From assembly GCA_041687495.1 (NCBI GenBank), contig JAWLBR010000078.1, positions 1 to 15,151 on the forward strand: 15,151 nt of DNA. The letters are read 5' to 3'. A program made the position numbers and the translations under genes. The notes under the pieces are model-generated. The model did no database searches, had not been told where the DNA came from, and saw nothing but the letters and a program-made list of their open reading frames with translations. This DNA is from JAWLBR01 sp041687495 (GTDB lineage: Bacteria; Bacillota; Limnochordia; DTU087; JAAYGB01). This document shows, piece after piece, positions 1 through 7,224 of this stretch (position 1 is its first letter; each line of letters starts with the position of its first letter).

Positions 1-57
1 TACTTAACATTCATACGTGCTCTAAGGAGTAAGAGGCAAATGTGAGGAGCGGTAGAG

Positions 58-1497
58 TTGAGTCAACCAAATGTAATTTGTATTTGTCTGGATACCTTTC
101 GCGCAGATATTCTGACAGGGAAGCTTAGTTCAGTTGTTCATACACCAAACATAGACCGTTTAGCTAGTGAGGGAGTCACCTTTACCCAGGCCTTTGGTGA
201 AGGTCAGCCTACGCTGCAGATGCGAAGGTCGGCTTTTACGGGAGAGCGCTCTTTTCCGTGGCGATATAACTTTGACCGGCGTGGGCATTGGCACCACGCT
301 GCCGGTTGGCACAAGATCCCACCGGAGCAGAGCACCCTGGCAGAAGTACTGCTGGAGCAGGGATATTTGACGGGGATGGTAGCTGATACCTACCATATGT
401 TCAAGCCTACGATGAACTACTCCAGAGGATTTGTCACATACGACTTCATCCGCGGGCAGGAAAGCGACAACTGGAAATCAGCTAGGAAAAGCCTACTTGA
501 GGAACGGATGAAGCAGCATACCAGAGAACCGCTGGATTGGGAGCGCAACGCAACATTGGTTCAGTATCTGGCTAATAACCAGAACCGAGAGCGGGAGGAG
601 GACTACTCTGCAGCCCGGGTGTTCCTACGATCTGGGGAGTGGCTAGAGGAGAATCAGGATAACCAACCGTTCTTTCTGTGGGTGGACTCCTTTGATCCCC
701 ACGAGCCGTGGGATCCGCCAAAGAAGTACGCAGACATGTACTACCCAGACTACCAGGGGAAGGACTTCATACTTCCCAATGCTGCGTGGCAAAACGGCAC
801 TCCGACTGCCGAGGAGATTGAGAGAATCAAGGCCCTATACTACGGTGAGGTTACATTCGTTGACCGGTGGATCGGTCACCTATTGGACAAATTGCGCGCC
901 CTTGGCCTCTACGATAACACTATTATCATGTTGTGCTCCGATCACGGTACCCAGATGATGGATCTTGGCAAAATCGGCAAGGGGCCTGACTACCTCCAGC
1001 CGTTTAATACCCAGATCGCCTGGGTGATTCGTCATCCAGAAGGACCGACCAACAAGCAGGTGAGTGGGTTTGTGCAAGCTCATGACATATTCCCGACGGT
1101 CTTAGGTTTGCTAGATATTCCCTGCCAATCCGCTGGAGGCAACGCCTGGGAACTGGTGACGAATAAGGGCGCGTCCATCAGGGATCACGTAGTCATTGGC
1201 TGGGCCGGTTGGTCCGAAGGTAACGCTGTCGGGAGAGTATCGGTTAGGGACGATGAATGGAACTACGTTACCACCGTGGGTGCAGATGGTCCCTCTGAGC
1301 TCTACCATCTCCCCGAGGATGCCGACGAGTCGAAGAATGTAGCGGACAGATATTTGGAAGTAGTTGCCAAGCAGCGGCGGCGTATCGAGGCGGTAATCGG
1401 TCAGCCCTTACCGGGAAGGTTCAACGAGGTCTGTGATCTGGCTCCAGCTCCCATCAGTGTCTATCTGTCACAGCGGGGTACTTTCGATAGCAAATAG
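58..1497 (+). CDS. Sulfatase-fold (alkaline phosphatase superfamily) hydrolase with Thr in place of the formylglycine Cys
   Basis: This 479-residue protein has the order of motifs of type I sulfatases. The metal-site strand is near residues 5-17 (CLDTFRAD), the active-site loop is at 51-62 (PTLQMRRSAFTG), DPHEP is at 213-217, and SDHG is at 294-297. In sulfatases the loop reads C/S-x-P-x-R followed by a TG six residues after the Arg. Here Arg56 and T61-G62 align exactly, but the nucleophile position is Thr52 and the Pro is Gln. No formylglycine can form, so it is better read as a Thr-nucleophile phosphoesterase or phosphodiesterase-like member than as a proven sulfatase. No signal peptide is visible, so it is probably cytoplasmic. 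The TTG start is chosen because GAGGAG lies at 44-49, 8 bases upstream, and the protein start matches the family. It lies beside a glycan-degradation locus and may remove a substituent from the glycan or sugar, which is inference. Family assignment is firm; substrate is unknown. Confidence 0.85.
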   Translation: MSQPNVICICLDTFRADILTGKLSSVVHTPNIDRLASEGVTFTQAFGEGQPTLQMRRSAFTGERSFPWRYNFDRRGHWHHAAGWHKIPPEQSTLAEVLLEQGYLTGMVADTYHMFKPTMNYSRGFVTYDFIRGQESDNWKSARKSLLEERMKQHTREPLDWERNATLVQYLANNQNREREEDYSAARVFLRSGEWLEENQDNQPFFLWVDSFDPHEPWDPPKKYADMYYPDYQGKDFILPNAAWQNGTPTAEEIERIKALYYGEVTFVDRWIGHLLDKLRALGLYDNTIIMLCSDHGTQMMDLGKIGKGPDYLQPFNTQIAWVIRHPEGPTNKQVSGFVQAHDIFPTVLGLLDIPCQSAGGNAWELVTNKGASIRDHVVIGWAGWSEGNAVGRVSVRDDEWNYVTTVGADGPSELYHLPEDADESKNVADRYLEVVAKQRRRIEAVIGQPLPGRFNEVCDLAPAPISVYLSQRGTFDSK

Positions 1498-1526
1498 GCG
1501 TATACACTGCTTCATCACGTGCTTGG

Positions 1527-1550
1527 AGGGCGCTTCGTTCGAGGCGCCCT
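1527..1550 (+). terminator. Hairpin terminator after the sulfatase-like gene
   Basis: AGGGCGC at 1527-1533 pairs with GCGCCCT at 1544-1550, and the stem extends inward through T-G, T-A and C-G pairs to a 4-base loop (GTTC). It is followed by TTTGTG, a weak T tract. It lies 30 bases after the stop codon of the sulfatase-like gene, which fits rho-independent termination, though the short T run makes this a moderate call. Confidence 0.6.
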
Positions 1551-1680
1551 TTGTGACTGTCGGTACAACGAAATTGTGAAGGGATTTTTGGAAACTGGCC
1601 TAATTGGTAGTTACCCGGGGCATAGGGCTGACTCATTCTGATGAATGCCACTCAAGAGAAATCTGCATGTCTGGTAGGGT

Positions 1681-1700
1681 GGCAGGAGACGGCAGGAGAC
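1681..1700 (+). repeat. Tandem 10-bp repeat (GGCAGGAGAC twice)
   Basis: The unit GGCAGGAGAC occurs twice back to back in the leader of the small secreted-protein gene. No function is evident. The rest of the 250-base gap 1498-1747 holds the upstream terminator, a short CATTC/GAATG inverted repeat near 1635, and no promoter I can call with confidence. Confidence 0.6.
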
Positions 1701-1747
1701 TGCGTGATGCCGTTGGGTATTCGACTAAATCCCGGAGGTGTATCGGC

Positions 1748-2413
1748 GTGGGAAAGAGGATCTACCTTGCTGTCGGCTGCGCATTGGCTGCTTTGGTGCT
1801 GTCCAACGCAGTTCCAGGGTTCTCCGCAGAACTGTGGTCTGAGCCAAGCAAGACCGAACAATGGTCACAGCCACCTGAAGCCAAGCAGTGGTCTGAGTCA
1901 GTGCCGCTAGACGATGAAGGTGAACAGCCATCAGAGTCTGCCGGACCTGTTGGCGGCGAGCAGTCCCCTGGGGAAATTACGGAGAGCAGTACCAATCAGG
2001 CCGGGGCGGGCGCAGACTTTCTTGCCGACTTTGAAAGACTGTATGGTACGTGGTATATCTGGGCCCCAGGCCATGCCACAAACCTGTATGACAAGACAAC
2101 GGGTAACTACGCAACACACGAGTATGACCAGGGCGCAGATCAGGGTCAAGTGACAGTCAACCAGAATGGAACGTATGCCATGAGTCATGCCGCTTGGGAC
2201 ACAGGGACAACAGTGGAAGGCAAGTGGCGGCTGTCGTATCCCGCGGAAATCAATGGGGAGCGAATCCAGGCAATTGTACTGCTGGATGGAATTACCGATG
2301 TCGACTGGGCGGTGGCCCCCTCGAGCAACGGCAAGATTCGCCTGCTGTATGCTATGGAATGGGCCGATGGCTCGGCCACGTGGGTGTTTGACTCTGACCT
2401 TTATCGAGAGTAG
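1748..2413 (+). CDS. Small secreted protein with Trp-Ser repeats and a beta-rich C-terminal domain
   Basis: I do not recognise a characterised family. The GTG start at 1748 is preferred over the longer open frame from 1604. GGAGG at 1734-1738 sits 9 bases upstream, and the protein then opens with a clean signal peptide: MGKR, a hydrophobic core at residues 5-22, and cleavage after Phe-Ser-Ala at 25-27. The mature protein would be about 194 residues and extracytoplasmic. Residues 28-90 are a low-complexity, acidic, Pro/Ser-rich linker that begins with three copies of a Trp-Ser-Glu/Gln unit (WSEP, WSQP, WSES). Residues 95-221 look like one all-beta domain. It opens with LYGTWYIWAPG, contains V-x-GKWR and ends in alternating Trp/Tyr-rich strands, reminiscent of small lipocalin-like bacterial domains (GTW near the start). 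It has its own leader and hairpins on both sides, so it is probably monocistronic. Any link to sugar use is unproven. Confidence 0.7.
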   Translation: MGKRIYLAVGCALAALVLSNAVPGFSAELWSEPSKTEQWSQPPEAKQWSESVPLDDEGEQPSESAGPVGGEQSPGEITESSTNQAGAGADFLADFERLYGTWYIWAPGHATNLYDKTTGNYATHEYDQGADQGQVTVNQNGTYAMSHAAWDTGTTVEGKWRLSYPAEINGERIQAIVLLDGITDVDWAVAPSSNGKIRLLYAMEWADGSATWVFDSDLYRE

Positions 2414-2459
2414 GCCTTTGCCGGTCAAGGCCCAGGCAAATATCTACAGGCATCAGAGT

Positions 2460-2486
2460 TCAGAGGGGAACCTCGTTCCCCTCTGA
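2460..2486. terminator. Strong hairpin between convergent genes
   Basis: CAGAGGGGAAC at 2461-2471 pairs perfectly with GTTCCCCTCTG at 2475-2485 around a 3-base loop. T2460 and A2486 add a twelfth pair. It lies between the stop of the secreted-protein gene (2413, +) and the stop of the kinase gene (2510, -), the expected place for a bidirectional terminator. Neither side has a clear T tract, so termination efficiency is uncertain. Confidence 0.65.
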
Positions 2487-2509
2487 TCTGGATCAGGTAA
2501 CTCATAAGG

Positions 2510-3958
2510 CTAACTGATATGCCTAAGACGGTTGGTAATCTCCGCCAACGCTTCCTCACTCCCGACATTGCCAGGAAAAACAACAAAAGGAACACCTGGC
2601 ATACTGGTCTCGGGCCCCATACGCCAAACAGGTACGCCAGGAATGATCTGACCCATCACTCTTGCCCTCACTGCTCCCAAGGCGTCGGTAGCCATGGTGC
2701 TGGAGGTTATGCCTCCCTTGGCAATGAAGAACCGCGGCCGAATACCAATCTGCCTCACTGTTTTCACGAGAGAACTAGATATGATCTTGCCGAAATTGAG
2801 GTACCCTTCAGCACCACCACTTTGAGCGACCTGCCGAGAGGTGTAGATGACAGTGTCTTGTCCACGGGAGATAGACTCCCTGGCCGCAGAGGCGACTGCT
2901 TGGATTTCGGCATCTCGCTGGGCATCAGACAAAAGGGCGGTGACGTTCAGTTCGATTCCGCTTACGTTCGGAAGTTTCAGAAGGTGCCGCAGCTGCGTGG
3001 TTGATTTGGACACATGAGATCCAACCACCACTAGACCTCCCGCCGTCACATCCACCGCCGTCGCGTCAAGCAATTCATCCCGTGTTAGAACTGACCGCAA
3101 GGGGATTCCGCTGTAGATGGGTACAAACGAAGCTGCTGTTCTATAAATGTACTGCTTGCCTTTCTTCTCTGATGAGAGTAGAGCACTGGTAAGCACCTGC
3201 AGATCCGAGTACGAGGCGGCATTTGCGATGATCACCCCACCCTTGTGTACTCTGTCTAGTAGAGCGAGGACACCTGCGGGTCCGCCGTCTCGAATCGTGC
3301 TAATAGGGATAGTTGTTACCTGAGAGGCCTTGACGGCTCCGGCCGTTTTTTCTTCGACCCAATAGCGCAGGTTAGATGACTGGTAACTGAAGACGGGGTC
3401 ACGGGCAAACTCTGTCTGACCCGCGGGGATGAGTTTCCCATTGGACTCTACCCAGTGGACATCACCAAACGTATAACGCCCCCCCTCGAAAAACGCCGGA
3501 ATCAGAACAGTGGCGTCAAAGGACCTACCTAGTTCCTCAAACACAGCGTCTTGGGCAGCCTGAATCTCCGCCGGAAAGTGTCCCCGTAGGGTTGAGTCAG
3601 AACGACTAACTATGGTAAACTCGGTGCCCGTGGAATGTGAGGCTCGACATAAACTACTAATGATGTCCCGATTGAGGGCAACTGCTTCGCATTCTGGCAT
3701 GCTCCTCGAGTTTGTGAGCACATAAAAAGTACGGTCGGGTCCTTGGAGAAGCGAAGCGAAGGTTTCTTCACTCCATTGGGTAATAACTTCCACACCGTGA
3801 ACGGTCTGAGTTCCAGTAGGATCATCGTCGAGAACGACTACTTTTCTGGGGCTCTGAGCAATGTCGGTTGTAGTGATTGCAGCCAACTTTGAGTCCGAGT
3901 ACTCGGGTCCAAGTGCTGCCAGCGCCGCTGAGACATCCAAAGTCTTTAGGTCCACCAT
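2510..3958 (-). CDS. Four-carbon acid sugar kinase family protein (DUF1537)
   Basis: The 482-residue product matches DUF1537 kinases, which phosphorylate four-carbon sugar acids and related 3-oxo acids with ATP (for example OtnK, DtnK, and OiaK of apionate degradation). The N-terminal substrate domain shows VVLDDDPTGTQT at 41-52 and SRSDSTLRGHF at 118-128. The C-terminal nucleotide-binding domain shows KGGITSS at about 414-420 and FPGNVG at about 461-466. Length fits the family. The ATG at 3958 is preferred to one 14 codons upstream because AGGAG at 3970-3966 stands 7 bases before it. It is the last gene of a leftward block after two DUF4038-type glycosidase genes, with 75 bases to the gene upstream, so co-transcription is likely. 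The true substrate cannot be read from sequence; in this setting an intermediate from the released sugar is the natural guess. No inactivating change is seen. Confidence 0.9.
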   Translation of the reverse strand: MVDLKTLDVSAALAALGPEYSDSKLAAITTTDIAQSPRKVVVLDDDPTGTQTVHGVEVITQWSEETFASLLQGPDRTFYVLTNSRSMPECEAVALNRDIISSLCRASHSTGTEFTIVSRSDSTLRGHFPAEIQAAQDAVFEELGRSFDATVLIPAFFEGGRYTFGDVHWVESNGKLIPAGQTEFARDPVFSYQSSNLRYWVEEKTAGAVKASQVTTIPISTIRDGGPAGVLALLDRVHKGGVIIANAASYSDLQVLTSALLSSEKKGKQYIYRTAASFVPIYSGIPLRSVLTRDELLDATAVDVTAGGLVVVGSHVSKSTTQLRHLLKLPNVSGIELNVTALLSDAQRDAEIQAVASAARESISRGQDTVIYTSRQVAQSGGAEGYLNFGKIISSSLVKTVRQIGIRPRFFIAKGGITSSTMATDALGAVRARVMGQIIPGVPVWRMGPETSMPGVPFVVFPGNVGSEEALAEITNRLRHIS

Positions 3959-4033
3959 GAGGTGTCTCCTTTCTTTGCACGATTGTATTGGTTCCGGCAA
4001 TTAGGCTAGTCTATGGGGCGTTAGGAACTTGCC

Positions 4034-5602
4034 TTAGCTAGACTTGGGGGCGCACTGAATTACGAAGCCCCAGTCCTGCTTATCTGGCGCTGATAGGTGC
4101 AACACGCCATCGACGAGTTGACCGGCGATATCGGTATACAGACCCTCGCGGGGGTCGTATATCTGAACTTGCATCGGTGCTCCTTCGGTCGCACTGATGT
4201 CCACTTTGATCTGTTCTGTCCCTTCGGCATAAACAATGTACGTCTTACCTGGGTCAACCAGGCAGTATGCGACACCCTCGTGGTCGGCACAGATCAACGT
4301 ATTATCAGGATTGAGTTTCCACCAGTCAAGTTCAGCGAAAAAGTTGCGCAGTTGCGTGAGGTCTTGCTCAGCCTCTTTGTTTTTCTCGGCTCGAGGATCA
4401 AAAACTTTTCCCTTGTCTCGCCACCCTCCGAAATAGACAGTGCCGAATCCGGTGACAAAGTACCCTCCGGCCATAGCCAACACCCATGATGCTCTCCTAA
4501 AACTGTCTCTAGTATGGGAATGTGGTTTGTCAACTCCGGCAATGTTCTCCTTGTAATCCTGATTTCCAGCCATTTCCCTTAGGTAATATGCGTATTCGGA
4601 GTTAATCACGGGCTTGTTGTGAACCCTGGTCTTTACCAGTGCCGTGTAGAGCGCTAGCCTTTCCCTTGGGGTTGCTTCTCTTCCGTGCGATGCTTGATAC
4701 ATCTGTTGATAGTCGCCAAAGGACATCCAGGGTTCCTCTGCGAATTCCTCCACTGTCCTTTTCTGGCAAGGGTGGATGGCCCGAAGCCGCTTGTGGGGAT
4801 CATTCTCCATAATCTCCATTCCGACTCTATTGAACATTGTTTTCCGTTCAGTCTTGATCTGGTCCCACTCACCGCTAACAATGAATACCACATTGTAAGC
4901 ACTGTAGCGAGCGGTGATGTACCGGGCATATCGCAGCCAAGCCGCTTCCGAAGTAAATGCATCCCATGCCTCCGGCCCCTTGTGCCACGCCAAGACAATG
5001 CCAGACGTGATGCCCTTAGAGTTCATGTACTGCACCCGCAAGTCCATTTCCCGGAAGAAGTCTAGATTGACCATCTCTTCACCATAGTCCAAGAACACAT
5101 TCTGCTGGCCGTCGATGCCACCGCCTCCCATGACATCGGTGTGGATATAATTGAATCCTTGCTGAGCTCGTAGATCGATGTAGTCAAACAGAGTTTGCCG
5201 ATCTAGCTTGCATTGTTGGTCGTCAGCAAAAGCTCTCCACTGAGTGTCACCAAAGAACCACAATGGAGTTCCATCTTCATATTGAAAGTGGTACGGAAAC
5301 CGTTCCATAGGCTTAATACCGCCCTTGAGGCGCGACTCTACGCATGCAAACTCTCCACTTGAGCCGTTGAGTTCTTCCTCGAACGATTCAATGACAAAAT
5401 GCCAGTTTCCAGTCATGTCAGGGCTGAAGCGCATCATCCACTGTTGATCGCTCTCCCAGAAGAGAGGGATTTTCCTGATTACACCATGGGGGGGCGTCAA
5501 TGTGGCAATGGCGCAGACATCCTTATAGGGATTTTCATACGAGGTGGTCAAACGAAAGCGTTGTTCAAAGACTCCATGCTTCGGTACTTTCTTATCGAAC
5601 AC
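4034..5602 (-). CDS. DUF5060/DUF4038 glycoside hydrolase (apiosidase-like clan)
   Basis: The 522-residue product has three visible parts. A beta-sandwich of DUF5060 type covers about 8-90 (KHGVFEQRF at the start, MTGNWHF near 63-69). A TIM-barrel of DUF4038 type runs about 100-420, with the signature GDTQW at 118-122. A small beta domain like the C-terminal part of such proteins covers about 425-518. The likely acid/base is Glu245 in SGEWD and the likely nucleophile is Glu336 in NSEY, the usual ends of strands 4 and 7 in clan GH-A-like barrels. There is no signal peptide, so it probably acts on imported glycosides in the cytoplasm. The GTG start is supported by AAGGAGG at 5619-5613, 10 bases upstream. 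A 12-bp GTATAC palindrome (5678-5689) lies just upstream, suggesting its own regulated promoter or a shared operator. The linkage cleaved is unknown. Confidence 0.85.
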   Translation of the reverse strand: MFDKKVPKHGVFEQRFRLTTSYENPYKDVCAIATLTPPHGVIRKIPLFWESDQQWMMRFSPDMTGNWHFVIESFEEELNGSSGEFACVESRLKGGIKPMERFPYHFQYEDGTPLWFFGDTQWRAFADDQQCKLDRQTLFDYIDLRAQQGFNYIHTDVMGGGGIDGQQNVFLDYGEEMVNLDFFREMDLRVQYMNSKGITSGIVLAWHKGPEAWDAFTSEAAWLRYARYITARYSAYNVVFIVSGEWDQIKTERKTMFNRVGMEIMENDPHKRLRAIHPCQKRTVEEFAEEPWMSFGDYQQMYQASHGREATPRERLALYTALVKTRVHNKPVINSEYAYYLREMAGNQDYKENIAGVDKPHSHTRDSFRRASWVLAMAGGYFVTGFGTVYFGGWRDKGKVFDPRAEKNKEAEQDLTQLRNFFAELDWWKLNPDNTLICADHEGVAYCLVDPGKTYIVYAEGTEQIKVDISATEGAPMQVQIYDPREGLYTDIAGQLVDGVLHLSAPDKQDWGFVIQCAPKSS

Positions 5603-5677
5603 TTACACTCAGCCTCCTTGAGGTGAACTATTGTTCGTACTACTGCGTAACCAAGCGTGAATACCAAATAAGCAAAA

Positions 5678-5689
5678 TCTGTATACAGA
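5678..5689. promoter_or_regulatory. Candidate GntR operator, palindrome TCTGTATACAGA
   Basis: A perfect 12-bp palindrome lies 76 bases upstream of the GTG start of the 5602-4034 glycosidase gene and just before the end of the disrupted GH140-like gene. Its GTATAC core matches the two sites at 7066-7097 next to the GntR gene and resembles operators of FadR-subfamily GntR proteins such as the hexuronate regulators. Binding by the local regulator is inference. Confidence 0.55.
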
Positions 5690-5701
5690 GATCAGGGTTC
5701 G

Positions 5702-7015
5702 TCATCCGCACCTGGTCAGTACAAGGATATAGTCTGGACCATCGATCTTCGGGTCGGGATGAAAAGCAGTCGTCTGTGAAACGGCAACTTCAGACACGCG
5801 ATCAAAAACCCCTGTTCTAGGATTAAACCATTTGGCCTCTACCTGTTCGTCTGAGAGAAGAGAAGTATTGACCCAGATCGGCTGCTTCTCTGGTACATAA
5901 ATAAGCGCAAAATCGTGAGTTCTGGAGATGGCAGCGGGAGTGAATGTTGGGCCAACCTCACATCCATGTACGACTAGCCTGTTTCCCTGGTCCGGCTCTA
6001 GCTCGTACCACGGATACTCAGAAAAGAGCGCCTTAAGATACCCCATCTGGCTTGCCCCCGGTAGATGCAGAGCATCCCTCCAATGAAGACTAACATCTCG
6101 GTTAGGTACCTCGATAGACGGATTGTGAAAACTCCACACATCGCGGCATCCATATGTGTGACCCGCTGCTCCGGATAAGACGGAGTTGTAAGCAGCCTTA
6201 CGTACTTGGTGGGCCGAGATTCTCCGACCGGTAGGGGGACGTTTGAAGAAGTACTCATGACTGTTCTCATATCTGGTCTCCCCATCAATCACTGGCTTGG
6301 TTGGAGTTCGGTTGTAATCTCGCAGCACAATATTGTAATTGTCGAGATCCCACTTTGTACTGGTCTGGAGCATATTGAAGTCTAGCCATGGCTCGTTGTG
6401 AACCCAGTGAGCCGAGCTATATACTGGGGGATCTCCTCCGGGAGATGGATGATATGTCATGGGGTTCTCAGTGCTCTCGCCGTTTTTGATTCCTTCAGCC
6501 AACGCGCGCCAGACGTTCAGTATGCGCTCCTCAGTGGGGCAGCGATCGCCGCCGAGCACCCAGATCACTTCTTTGTCACCATATCGCTTACCGATGTACT
6601 CTCCATAAAGTCTGGCGTTCTCAGTGTCAAATAAGATCGGCCCTTTTCCCCAAGCCACTGGGCCAACGTACTCTCCCCACGTAGGGAGTAACGCAAACCG
6701 TAACCCTAGCTTCAAGCCCTGCTCAACAACGTAATCCACGTGCTCAAAAAACTCTTCGTTGGGTGTGGCTGGATTGTAGTCGAGTAGAGGACGTTGCCCG
6801 TAGTGATTCACAGCGTCTTCAATGCCGTGTCCTTCGTTCTCTTTCAAAAGGACCGGCATAATCACTGTGAAGCCCTTGTTTTTCCGATCCTTCAGATATT
6901 CAACGGCTTCCCTTTTTCCGACTCAATAAAAGAGATACCACGCCGTGTAAGAAATTAAAAAAAACGGCTGGTGGTTATTGTCCACGAGAAACCTCTTGTT
7001 ATTGCTAATTCTCAA
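5702..7015 (-). pseudogene. DUF4038 / GH140-like glycoside hydrolase interrupted by an in-frame TGA
   Basis: Taken alone, the open frame starts at 6865 (GTG) in the middle of the family's first barrel strand. The same frame continues upstream through a single TGA at 6925-6923 to a TTG at 7015 preceded by GGAGGG (7028-7023, 7-base spacing). The 30 codons before the TGA read as the missing family N-terminus: RFLVDNN, then PFFLISYTAW where relatives have PFFWLGDTAW. After the stop the homology resumes at once (REAVEYLKDRKNKGFTVIMP). The whole is 437 codons, normal for the family. Numbered from the TTG, the presumed catalytic residues are Asp157 (GGDR) and Glu246 (DGETRYE). This Asp/Glu pair is like that of GH140 apiosidases. 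The stop at codon 31 and the GDTAW to SYTAW change suggest loss of function, unless the stop is a sequencing error or is read through. A shortened product from 6865 would lack the first strand and has no good ribosome site. It is the first gene of the leftward block. Confidence 0.8.
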
Positions 7016-7022
7016 GCCCAGT

Positions 7023-7028
7023 CCCTCC
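7023..7028 (-). promoter_or_regulatory. Ribosome binding site that fixes the original start of the GH140-like gene
   Basis: On the minus strand the bases read GGAGGG, 7 bases before TTG at 7015-7013. This near-perfect site ahead of family-like sequence shows that translation originally began here and not at 6865. Confidence 0.65.
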
Positions 7029-7065
7029 AAACTGTCTAGCGGATATCTGTGCAATGGACCAGACC

Positions 7066-7097
7066 TTGTATACCAAAAAAAGCGTTACGGTATACAA
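7066..7097. promoter_or_regulatory. Paired GTATAC operators in the divergent control region
   Basis: TTGTATACC at 7066-7074 and its exact inverse GGTATACAA at 7089-7097 form a 9-bp inverted repeat with a 14-base spacer. Each arm contains the palindrome GTATAC. The two cores are 22 bp apart, two helical turns, so two regulator dimers would sit on one face of the DNA. The pair lies between the leftward glycosidase block and the rightward regulator and transporter block, just upstream of the -35 box at 7105. FadR-subfamily GntR operators of the uxuR/exuR kind also carry a GGTATACC-like core. The local GntR protein is the obvious candidate binder. Confidence 0.65.
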
Positions 7098-7104
7098 AAT
7101 CTCC

Positions 7105-7134
7105 TTGACTTACATGATTTTAACATGTAATAAT
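7105..7134 (+). promoter_or_regulatory. Sigma-A-type promoter for the GntR-transporter operon
   Basis: TTGACT at 7105-7110 matches five of six -35 consensus bases, and AATAAT at 7129-7134 matches five of six -10 bases, with an 18-base AT-rich spacer. It is followed by about 90 bases to the ATG of the regulator gene at 7225. It is the best promoter in the window and is flanked and overlapped by operator-like repeats. Confidence 0.7.
7110..7130. repeat. Inverted repeat TTACATG-N7-CATGTAA inside the promoter
   Basis: Seven perfectly paired bases on each side of a 7-base spacer fill the gap between the -35 and -10 boxes. CTTGA and TCAAG form an imperfect outer extension. A protein bound here would block RNA polymerase directly. 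Its sequence differs from the GTATAC sites, so it could be a site for a second regulator. Confidence 0.55.
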
Positions 7135-7224
7135 CAAGTTAGTAAAGACACACAATAGTAAATTTGTAGACCGACGTCACAAGGAAGTACATTGTTCGCT
7201 TCTGCGAATGGTTGGAGGTTACAC

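Noticed and set aside
1..45. Possible 3' end of an upstream gene: the frame is open from base 1 to TGA at 43-45. The same bases also hold an ATG-TGA start-stop preceded by AAGGAG.
   Set aside because: Fourteen codons are too few to recognise a protein, and another frame also stays open until 32. Nothing separates a gene tail from leader sequence.
1931..2428. 165-codon open frame on the minus strand opposite the secreted-protein gene.
   Set aside because: It lies antisense to a gene with signal peptide and ribosome site, has no family features, and has no good ribosome site of its own.
6923..6925. TGA as a selenocysteine or tryptophan codon in the GH140-like gene.
   Set aside because: TGA is used as a normal stop elsewhere (for example at 9329-9331). 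Relatives have Arg or Lys and not Cys or Trp at this place, and I see no selenocysteine insertion hairpin just downstream.
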